From positions 1-8,980 of the forward strand of contig JBBKVW010000197.1 of the NCBI GenBank assembly GCA_037968655.1: a DNA stretch of 8,980 bases. Direction: 5' to 3'. The translations under genes and the position numbers were made by a program. The DNA comes from CAISIP01 sp037968655 (GTDB taxonomy: Bacteria > Pseudomonadota > Gammaproteobacteria > Burkholderiales > Burkholderiaceae_C). This document shows, piece by piece, positions 1 through 5,759 of this stretch. The notes under the pieces were generated by a model. The model was not told the origin of the DNA. It saw only the letters and a program-made list of their open reading frames with translations, and ran no database searches. Every line of letters begins with the position of its first letter. The stretch's first letter is position 1.

Positions 1-1
1 C

Positions 2-424
2 GACGACGTCGGCGGCATTTTGCAACTGATCGAGCCGTTCGAGAAGGACGGCACCCTGGTCAAGCGCGGTCGCACCGAAATCGAGCGCGACATCGGCAAC
101 TACACCATCCTGGAGCACGACGGCGTGATCTTCGCCTGCGCCGCGCTGTACCCCTATCCGGAAGAAAAAACGGCCGAGATGGCGGCGCTGACGGTGTCGC
201 CCGAATCGCAGAGCCAGGGCGACGGCGAACGCGTGCTCAAACGGGTCGAACAACGCGCCACGGCCATGGGGGTTGAAAGCATATTTGTGCTGACGACGCG
301 GACCAAGCACTGGTTTCTCAAACGCGGCTTCGTCCAGGCCGACCCCGACACGCTGCCCGAGGCGCGCCGGCGCATGTACAACTGGGACCGCAAGAGCCTG
401 GTGCTGGTCAAAAAGCTTGTCTGA
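2..424 (+). CDS. argA: N-acetylglutamate synthase (amino-acid N-acetyltransferase), C-terminal GNAT domain, 5'-truncated
   Basis: This is the 3' end of a gene that starts left of the window; 140 codons and a TGA stop are visible, in frame from base 2. The enzyme acetylates glutamate with acetyl-CoA in the cytoplasm, the first step of arginine synthesis. The visible part matches the C-terminal GNAT domain of classical ArgA: the opening DDVGGILQLIEPF, then CAALYPYPEEK, the beta strand LTVSP followed by the acetyl-CoA pyrophosphate-binding loop QSQGDG (Q/RxxGxG/A type), the strand IFVLTTRTKHWF, and the ending KRGF...LPEARRRMYNWDRKS that resembles the end of E. coli ArgA. The N-terminal amino-acid-kinase-like domain, which in this family binds the feedback inhibitor arginine, must lie upstream. 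A TTG at 20 could be taken for a start, but family resemblance continues in frame before it, so it is internal. A GC-rich stem-loop begins at the stop codon. Confidence 0.95.
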   Translation, partial: DDVGGILQLIEPFEKDGTLVKRGRTEIERDIGNYTILEHDGVIFACAALYPYPEEKTAEMAALTVSPESQSQGDGERVLKRVEQRATAMGVESIFVLTTRTKHWFLKRGFVQADPDTLPEARRRMYNWDRKSLVLVKKLV

Positions 425-446
425 GCCCGGGCGACCGGCGCGGGCT
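424..446 (+). terminator. possible weak stem-loop terminator after argA
   Basis: AGCCCG (424-429) and CGGGCT (441-446) are perfect reverse complements, giving a 6-bp GC stem with an 11-base loop directly at the argA stop codon. Only two T residues follow, so it lacks a proper U tract. It may be an inefficient intrinsic terminator or only an mRNA 3'-end stabiliser. Confidence 0.3.
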
Positions 447-501
447 TGGCGCTATGCTGTCAAGTCGATTGCAGCAATCACGTATCCACATCGCAATTCT
501 C

Positions 502-507
502 AAAGGA
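502..507 (+). promoter_or_regulatory. ribosome binding site of the ParA-like gene
   Basis: AAAGGA lies 8 bases before the ATG at 516. This decides the start: the reading frame is open back to an ATG-less alternative start at 417, inside the argA end, but the extra 33 residues have no family resemblance and no comparable Shine-Dalgarno sequence. Confidence 0.65.
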
Positions 508-515
508 CCCCAATC

Positions 516-1223
516 ATGGCATCACTGAACTTCATCGGCGGCGAAAAGGGTGGTGTCGGTAAATCAGTTCTCTCACGCCTGCTGGCGCAGTACTTCATCG
601 ACCGGGGCCGGCCTTTCACCGGTTTTGATACCGACCGCTCGCACACCTCGTTCACCCGCTTTTACGCCGACTTTGCGTCACCGGTGATCGTTGACCGTTA
701 TGAAGGGCTGGACAAGATCGCCAGCTGTTTCGAGGAAGTGCCCGCAGTCGGCCAGCAGGCCAGTGTGATCGTCGACCTGGCGGCGCAGACCGCACAACCG
801 CTGTCGCGCTGGATCAAGGACTCCGACCTGCTGTCCCTGCTGGGCGAGATGGGCGTCACCGTCAATTTCTGGCACCTGGCCGACCCTGGCCGCGATTCGG
901 TCGACCTGCTGGACCGCTTGCTCAATACCTATGGTGCCGGCCCCAACTACATCGTCGTGAAAAACCTCGGCCGTGGCAGCGACTTCTCGCTGCTGGAGCA
1001 GTCGGCAGCACTCAAGAAGGCACGGGCCCTGGGCGCACGGGTCGTAAGCCTGGCCCAGTTGCACGAATCGAGCATGCGCAAGATCGACCGCCAGAACGCC
1101 AGCTTCTGGTCGGCCATCAACAACCGCGCACCAGACAGTGACGCCCTGGGAATGCTGGAGCGCCAGCGGGTCAAGACCTGGCTGCGGAACAGCTACGAGA
1201 TGCTCGACGGGCTGCCGCTGTAG
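516..1223 (+). CDS. ParA/MinD-superfamily P-loop ATPase, TraL/MobD-like orphan
   Basis: A 235-aa cytoplasmic ATPase of the ParA/MinD (SIMIBI) superfamily. Near the N-terminus is the deviant Walker A motif KGGVGKS (residues 11-17, signature lysine K11 and P-loop lysine K16). A Walker A' segment, FDTDRSH, follows at 37-43 (Asp38) and a Walker B strand, VIVDLA, at 84-89 (Asp87). The usual DxDPQ of partitioning ParA is replaced by DTDRS. The general plan (a DTD motif, then PLSRW and LGEMG, then a C-terminal RQRVKTWLR) is reminiscent, from memory, of TraL of IncP plasmids and MobD-type mobilisation ATPases, whose exact role in transfer is unclear. There is no ParB partner, no parS-like repeat and no relaxase nearby, and it sits alone between argA and a membrane-protein operon with probable terminators on both sides. 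A TATGCT -10-like hexamer at 453-458 has no convincing -35 partner. Superfamily assignment is firm; TraL-likeness is moderate; the cellular role is unknown. Confidence 0.85.
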   Translation: MASLNFIGGEKGGVGKSVLSRLLAQYFIDRGRPFTGFDTDRSHTSFTRFYADFASPVIVDRYEGLDKIASCFEEVPAVGQQASVIVDLAAQTAQPLSRWIKDSDLLSLLGEMGVTVNFWHLADPGRDSVDLLDRLLNTYGAGPNYIVVKNLGRGSDFSLLEQSAALKKARALGARVVSLAQLHESSMRKIDRQNASFWSAINNRAPDSDALGMLERQRVKTWLRNSYEMLDGLPL

Positions 1224-1264
1224 GCTGGGCCACAGGCGGCCTTGATGCCGAGGCCAGCCTTTAT
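1222..1264 (+). terminator. probable intrinsic terminator of the ParA-like gene
   Basis: AGGCTGG (1222-1228) pairs perfectly with CCAGCCT (1254-1260); past a bulged G1229, CC (1230-1231) can pair with GG (1252-1253). A smaller inner stem GGC/GCC (1235-1237 with 1247-1249) is also possible. The right arm runs into TTTAT (1260-1264), a short T-rich tail. The structure starts inside the TAG stop codon. Stem and tail suggest Rho-independent termination; the long branched loop lowers confidence. Confidence 0.45.
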
Positions 1265-1306
1265 CGCCAATTCGACGGAAAGTACCCGATAACGCCGGTT
1301 GTCGGC

Positions 1307-1315
1307 TGCTAGACT
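1307..1315 (+). promoter_or_regulatory. candidate extended -10 promoter for the DUF2339-DUF3999 operon
   Basis: TGCTAGACT contains the extended -10 element TGn followed by TAGACT (4 of 6 matches to TATAAT). No good -35 hexamer lies 16-18 bases upstream, as is common for extended -10 promoters. Transcription would start near 1321-1323, giving a leader of about 70 bases before the DUF2339 start codon. It lies just after the probable terminator of the preceding gene, where a promoter is expected. Confidence 0.4.
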
Positions 1316-1326
1316 GCGCCGAAACC

Positions 1327-1341
1327 GGCCGCTGCGCGGCC
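1327..1341 (+). other. GC hairpin in the 5' leader of the DUF2339 gene
   Basis: GGCCGC (1327-1332) and GCGGCC (1336-1341) form a perfect 6-bp all-GC stem closed by the triloop TGC. No T run follows, so it is not a terminator. If transcription starts at about 1322, the hairpin would sit almost at the 5' end of the mRNA, where such stems can protect against 5'-end-dependent decay. That role is inferred. Confidence 0.4.
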
Positions 1342-1381
1342 AGTCAGAGTTCGGTGCCGGTGCGGGTCGGACGCAAGAATC

Positions 1382-1385
1382 AAGG
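1382..1385 (+). promoter_or_regulatory. ribosome binding site of the DUF2339 gene
   Basis: AAGG, 7 bases before the ATG at 1393. It favours that start over an upstream in-frame GTG at 1354, which has no good Shine-Dalgarno sequence and would add 13 polar, basic residues ahead of the hydrophobic N-terminus. An ATG two codons later (1399) is a weaker alternative at 13 bases. Confidence 0.5.
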
Positions 1386-1392
1386 TGTCGAC

Positions 1393-4326
1393 ATGATCAT
1401 GTGGGGAGCGGTAGTCGGAGGAGTCGCTGGTTTCGTGCTGGGCGGCATATCGTCCGGGCAGATGCTCATGGGGGCCGCGCTTGGAGCAGCAGCCGGCGCT
1501 GGATTGCGACAGGCCATCCACAAGGAAGTCGCACGACAAGTCGCGCTGCGAGAGCGAGAACTGCAAGTGGTCGGCGATGTGCGTGCCTCCAGACAGTCGA
1601 GCGATGCCGCGCCTGGTATCGAGAAGCAGGCTGGCGCGGCGGATCGGCCCTCCCCAGATCAAGCTCACAGCACCGTTCCTGAGTCGCCGCCAACAACAAG
1701 ACACGACACTCCCCAACCAAGCTCCGCGAGGCTGGCCCTAAGTGACGAGCCCCCAGTTAAACCTGCTGACCCGGCGACCCCAGCAATAGATCGCTGGGCC
1801 ACCATGCGCGGCAATCCGGTGCAAGACCTGGATCAGGTCGGCCGCATGATCGACCAGGCGCGCAACTGGCTGCTGGGCGGCAACACCATCGTGCGACTGG
1901 GTCTGCTGGTGTTGTTCGTCGGCCTGGCCTTCCTCGCCAAATATGCGGTTGACAACAGCATGCTGCCGGCCGAGTTGCGACTGGCAGGCGTCGGCATCGC
2001 CGGCATTGCGTTGTTTGCCTTCGGCGCCCGCGTGCGCAGCCGCAAACCAGACCGGCTCGCATATGCATTGGCACTACAGGGTGGCGGAGTCGCCGTGTTG
2101 TACCTGACGGTGTTTGCCGCGTTTCGCCTCTACCAGTTTCTACCGGCGGTTGGCGCATTTGGCCTGCTGGCTGCGATCTGTATTTTCTCGACCACCATTG
2201 CGCTGATGCACAACGCGATGCCAATGGCATTCATCGGCTTCGCTGGTGCCTTTGCCGCACCCGTGCTGGTATCGACCGGCCAGGGCAACCATGTGGCCTT
2301 GTTTGCATATTTTCTGCTGCTCGGCTTGGCGATAGCCGCCGTGTCCTGGTTACGCGCCTGGCGCGCACTGAACCTGCTCGGCTTTTTCTGCACCTTTGGC
2401 ATTGCCACCGTCTGGGGCGTACTGCAATACAAGAGCGAGCAATTCGGCAGCACCGCGCCATTTCTGATTGCGTTCTTTCTGGTCTATTTTGTGGCAGGCC
2501 TGTTGTATGCGACACGCCATTCGCTGGCGCCCAAACAGGCGCTTGACGCGACGCTGGTGTTCGGAACGCCGATCGTGGCGTTTGGCTTGCAGGTGGGCCT
2601 GGTACGTTCATTCGAATATGCCGCTGCATTCTCCTCGCTCGCCCTAGGCGCGTTCTACCTGGCCATGGGCTGGTGGGCAATCAAGCGATCGCGGACCGAC
2701 AATGGCGTCGGCCAATGGCTGGCGGAATGCTTTCTTGCGCTTGGCCTGGGTTTCGTCACACTGGCAGTTCCTCTGGCCCTGGAGCCGCAATGGACGACTG
2801 CGGTGTGGGCAGCCGAAGGCGCTGCCGTGTACTGGATCGGTCGCCGCCAGGAGCGCCATCTGGCGCGCGCTGCCGGACTTGGCCTGCAATTGTTCGCGGC
2901 TCTGACCTATTTGAATGGCATGGCGACGGCCGCACCGTCGACCTTTGCGCTGGCCAATCCGGCCTTTCTAGGCGCGGCGATTCTGGCTGCATCGGCCTTG
3001 GTGCTGGCATATTGGTCGCGCGAACCCATGCCGTCGGGCACGACGCCGCTACAGCGCTCCTTCAGTGCATGGGAGTTCGCTTTATCGCCGGTACTGTTTT
3101 GGGTCGGATTCCTTTGGTTGCAGCTGGCCTGGGGGCTTGAGATCGGACGCTACTACAGCAATGCGCAAAACAGCTGGCAGCAGCTGTTCGATCCGCCAAT
3201 GCAGAGCAAGTTGCACATGCTGGCCTGGATCGCCAGCGCATTGGTTGCGCATCGGTTTGCGTGCACCGTGCGCGGCACGCCGTGGTCAATCGCCGAGCGG
3301 CCGACCTGGTTCAATCTGCCGATCATGATGCTGGTTGCGGTTCAGGGCCTTGCGCTTGGCCACCATGGACTGCAGCATGGCGGCTGGATAGTCTGGCCGC
3401 TGGCGCTGGGCATGCACCTGTATCTGCTGCGCCGGTTCGATGGTGGTACGCCGGCTCGGCTGTGGTCCTGGACCCACAGCGGCGGGGTCTGGTTGGTGGT
3501 CATATTGATTGGCTCAACCCTGCAATGGGCAGTGCGCCAGGGTGAACTGCATAAAACCGCCTGGGGCTCCGTAATCCTGCTCGTCGCAGCCAGCGCAGGC
3601 CTGCTGGCTTTGTCGCAGCGCCGCCTGGTGAACCAGAACACGGACCTGCAAAGCGCATGGCCGCTGGACAGATTTGCCAGTGCCTATGCCTGGCGCGCAG
3701 CATTGCCGCTGGCGGCACTGGTTGCGCTGGGCTGCCTGGGCGTGGCGCTGCATTCGAATGGCGACGCGCGGCCGCTGCCCTACCTGCCCTTTGTCAACCC
3801 GACCGACTTGTCGGTCGCGCTTGGCCTGGCAATCTGCAGCCTGTGGTTGCTACGCATCCGCGCAGCTTCGTTTGCGGTGCCGCAATGGATTCACGACAAC
3901 CGATTGCCCCTGGCACTGGTCGGCATTGCCTTTGTTGCCCTCAACACCGTCTGGTTGCGCATCGCACATCAATTCGCTGGCGTACCTTGGAACGCAGGTC
4001 GGTTGTTCGATTCGTTTCTGGTACAGGCGGGCTACTCGATCCTGTGGACGCTGTTGGCCATGGGGCTGATGATCGCGGCGCACCGCCGCCAGATGCGCGC
4101 CCTGTGGATGGGCGGCGCGGTGCTGCTGGGTGCCACAGTGCTCAAACTATTGCTGATCGACCTGTCCAATCGTGGCGGGTCCGAACGCATCGTTGTGTTC
4201 ATTGCTGTTGGTGTATTGATGCTGGTGGTCGGCTATTTCGCGCCGCTTCCACCTCGCACGCTGGCGCCCGAGCCAGCTGAAGGAGCGCCGGAGCAGGTTC
4301 CGCAACCGCAGAAAGGCCAGGCATGA
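1393..4326 (+). CDS. DUF2339-family large polytopic inner-membrane protein
   Basis: A 977-aa membrane protein of the DUF2339 family, function unknown. Residues 5-37 are a glycine/alanine-rich hydrophobic stretch resembling a glycine-zipper hairpin. Residues about 40-155 are hydrophilic, with a Pro/Ser/Thr/Asp-rich linker at about 65-130. The membrane part starts with the family's typical segment NWLLGGNTIVRLG (158-170) followed by a helix ending in FLAKYA. By eye it holds about 25 hydrophobic segments to near residue 955. Other family-like stretches are the LQGGGVAVLYLTVF region (228-241), the VWAAEGAAVYWIGRRQ region (471-486), and the C-terminal RIVVFIAVGVL...GYF helix. A short Pro/Glu/Gln-rich cytoplasmic or periplasmic tail ends the protein. 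The frame is open throughout, with no frameshift. Its stop overlaps the start of the DUF3999 gene (ATGA), so the two are translationally coupled. Family assignment is by recognition of these motifs; a transport, scaffold or envelope-polymer role cannot be told apart from sequence. Confidence 0.9.
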   Translation: MIMWGAVVGGVAGFVLGGISSGQMLMGAALGAAAGAGLRQAIHKEVARQVALRERELQVVGDVRASRQSSDAAPGIEKQAGAADRPSPDQAHSTVPESPPTTRHDTPQPSSARLALSDEPPVKPADPATPAIDRWATMRGNPVQDLDQVGRMIDQARNWLLGGNTIVRLGLLVLFVGLAFLAKYAVDNSMLPAELRLAGVGIAGIALFAFGARVRSRKPDRLAYALALQGGGVAVLYLTVFAAFRLYQFLPAVGAFGLLAAICIFSTTIALMHNAMPMAFIGFAGAFAAPVLVSTGQGNHVALFAYFLLLGLAIAAVSWLRAWRALNLLGFFCTFGIATVWGVLQYKSEQFGSTAPFLIAFFLVYFVAGLLYATRHSLAPKQALDATLVFGTPIVAFGLQVGLVRSFEYAAAFSSLALGAFYLAMGWWAIKRSRTDNGVGQWLAECFLALGLGFVTLAVPLALEPQWTTAVWAAEGAAVYWIGRRQERHLARAAGLGLQLFAALTYLNGMATAAPSTFALANPAFLGAAILAASALVLAYWSREPMPSGTTPLQRSFSAWEFALSPVLFWVGFLWLQLAWGLEIGRYYSNAQNSWQQLFDPPMQSKLHMLAWIASALVAHRFACTVRGTPWSIAERPTWFNLPIMMLVAVQGLALGHHGLQHGGWIVWPLALGMHLYLLRRFDGGTPARLWSWTHSGGVWLVVILIGSTLQWAVRQGELHKTAWGSVILLVAASAGLLALSQRRLVNQNTDLQSAWPLDRFASAYAWRAALPLAALVALGCLGVALHSNGDARPLPYLPFVNPTDLSVALGLAICSLWLLRIRAASFAVPQWIHDNRLPLALVGIAFVALNTVWLRIAHQFAGVPWNAGRLFDSFLVQAGYSILWTLLAMGLMIAAHRRQMRALWMGGAVLLGATVLKLLLIDLSNRGGSERIVVFIAVGVLMLVVGYFAPLPPRTLAPEPAEGAPEQVPQPQKGQA

Positions 4327-5735
4327 AAGCTCCCGGTTCGCTTGTTCTTTGTGTGTTCGCGGCCTTGGCCAACGGCGTACCTGCACAGGAAGCGCCCGCC
4401 TTGGCACAGTTCGCATGGCGCGCCACGATCAGCATGCCCCCGGCCACCTCGGCAGCACAGCTTCAGATACCGGCCGAGGCGATGGCGCATTTCAAAACAG
4501 CGACGCGCCAAGACCTGCGCGTCTTCAACGCCGATGGCCAGTCGGTCGCCATGGCCCTGATCTCGGATGCGCCCGTTCAGCCCAATACGCCGACGGTCAG
4601 CTTCGGGCCTTATGCTGCGCTTCCATTGTTCGAATCTGCCAGCGACAGACAACAGCGTGGAGCCATCCAGGTGCAGATGGACGGAGCAATCGGCAAGGGC
4701 CGCGTCTGGGTGCAGATAGGAGAGATCGGCAGTGGCGCCGATCAATCCTTGACTAATACCCGACAGCTCCCGGCAGTATTGTTTGACACCCGGCACGAGA
4801 AGCGCACCGTTGCCTCGCTGACGCTGAACGCCGAAATAGCGCCCAATACGCTTGCGACTTTTTCGCTGGCCAGCAGCTCCGATCTGGCCAATTGGACGCC
4901 TGTAGCCGTCAAAGGCCCTCTGTTTCGCTTCGATGGCATTGGCGCACCCACCAATCTGACGCTGGAACTGCAGCAACCCCTGTCGCTCGAGGGCCACTAT
5001 TTGCGCCTGAGTTGGGATGGCCAGGCAGGCATTCGGGTGCGCAGCGCCAGCGGCAATCCAGCCAAGGCCCGGCAGGAGCCAACGTATGTCGGCTTGCCTT
5101 TGCCCGACGGCGCCGCCGATGCAGCCGGCAACCTGAGCTGGCGGACCGGCTTCGTCGCGCCTATGGCTGCACTGCAGTTGCAGACCGATCGCGCCAACAC
5201 GCTGATTCCAGTGCGCGTCCTGGGTCGCCATGAGCCCGCACAGCCATGGCAACACCTGAACCAGGCAGTGGTCTATCGCGTTGGCGCTGCAGAGCTGGAG
5301 AACACGAACTCTTCGATTGCGTTGCACAACGCATCCGTGACCTGGCTGCGTGTGGAAGCGACACACGGCATGACGCTCAATGGGGCGTCGCTGCGCGCCA
5401 GCGCATTGTTTGAGCCGCTTCGGCTGGTGTTTGTGGCCAGCGGAAAGCCGCCATTCGAACTTGCAGTCGGCCGTCCGAACACAAATTCTGGCATGGTCGA
5501 TGCGGCCGTTGTGCGCGCTGCCTTTGCCGGACCGCTGGAGAATCTGCCGATTGCATCGACCGGTGCAGGCCAGTTGTTCGATCTCGCTCCCTGGTACCAG
5601 CGCCTGGCGCGCCTGAGCTCCGGAGGCGAAGTCAACAGCAAGACCGTGCTGTGGCTGGTCCTGTTGCTGGGGGTAGCAATTCTGGCGGGTGTAGCCTACA
5701 AGCTGTCACGCCAGCTCGCAGGTAAATCCGACTAG
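4323..5735 (+). CDS. DUF3999-family exported, C-terminally membrane-anchored protein
   Basis: A 470-aa protein of the DUF3999 family, function unknown. It starts with an apparent signal peptide (short basic MK start, hydrophobic core 7-17, likely cleavage near VPA-QE at residues 19-23). The mature part is rich in alternating beta-strand patterns and looks like an all-beta periplasmic domain. It includes the DLRVFNADGQSV segment (64-75) near the N-terminus, which is typical of the family. A second aromatic-rich region around SWDGQAGIRVR (230-240) and TWLRVEATHG (340-349) follows. One transmembrane helix (about 441-459, LWLVLLLGVAILAGVAYKL) lies close to the C-terminus, leaving about 11 residues, partly basic, in the cytoplasm. 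The start codon overlaps the DUF2339 stop (ATGA), with AAAGG at 4312-4316 six bases upstream. This coupling, and the frequent pairing of these families, suggest a stoichiometric complex: a polytopic membrane base and a periplasmic partner. The TAG stop shares the CTAG palindrome with the stop of hlyD. Confidence 0.88.
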   Translation: MKAPGSLVLCVFAALANGVPAQEAPALAQFAWRATISMPPATSAAQLQIPAEAMAHFKTATRQDLRVFNADGQSVAMALISDAPVQPNTPTVSFGPYAALPLFESASDRQQRGAIQVQMDGAIGKGRVWVQIGEIGSGADQSLTNTRQLPAVLFDTRHEKRTVASLTLNAEIAPNTLATFSLASSSDLANWTPVAVKGPLFRFDGIGAPTNLTLELQQPLSLEGHYLRLSWDGQAGIRVRSASGNPAKARQEPTYVGLPLPDGAADAAGNLSWRTGFVAPMAALQLQTDRANTLIPVRVLGRHEPAQPWQHLNQAVVYRVGAAELENTNSSIALHNASVTWLRVEATHGMTLNGASLRASALFEPLRLVFVASGKPPFELAVGRPNTNSGMVDAAVVRAAFAGPLENLPIASTGAGQLFDLAPWYQRLARLSSGGEVNSKTVLWLVLLLGVAILAGVAYKLSRQLAGKSD

Positions 5736-5759
5736 CGCTCGCGCATGCTCTCGCTGGCG
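5709..5759. repeat. 7-bp inverted repeat around the convergent stop codons
   Basis: CGCCAGC (5709-5715) and GCTGGCG (5753-5759) are perfect reverse complements separated by 37 bases, centred on about 5734, the site where both convergent genes end. Each arm is coding. There is no T run on either side, so it is not a canonical bidirectional terminator, and a 7-bp repeat in GC-rich DNA can arise by chance. Confidence 0.25.

Noticed and set aside
453..458. TATGCT as a promoter -10 for the ParA-like gene
   Set aside because: Good hexamer, but no TGn extension and no acceptable -35 at the right distance; also partly within range of the argA hairpin. Not listed as a feature.
417..515. N-terminal extension of the ParA-like gene back into the argA stop region
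   Set aside because: The extension would overlap argA, has no Shine-Dalgarno sequence and puts 33 non-homologous residues before the P-loop, which in this superfamily lies within the first 10-20 residues.
516..1223. Chromosome or plasmid partition locus (parAB) or plasmid backbone
   Set aside because: No ParB-like gene, iteron or parS-like palindrome in the window, and argA beside it argues for a chromosome.
3657..4280. Open frame of 207 codons on the plus strand inside the DUF2339 gene
   Set aside because: Out of frame with a clear membrane protein, with low-complexity Arg/Gly/Ala/Cys composition and no ribosome binding site.
4233..5366. Long open frame (377 codons) on the minus strand opposite DUF3999
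   Set aside because: Its translation is rich in Arg, Gly, Cys and His with no recognisable family, while the plus strand carries a signal peptide, anchor helix and coupled start. It is a shadow of GC-rich codon bias.
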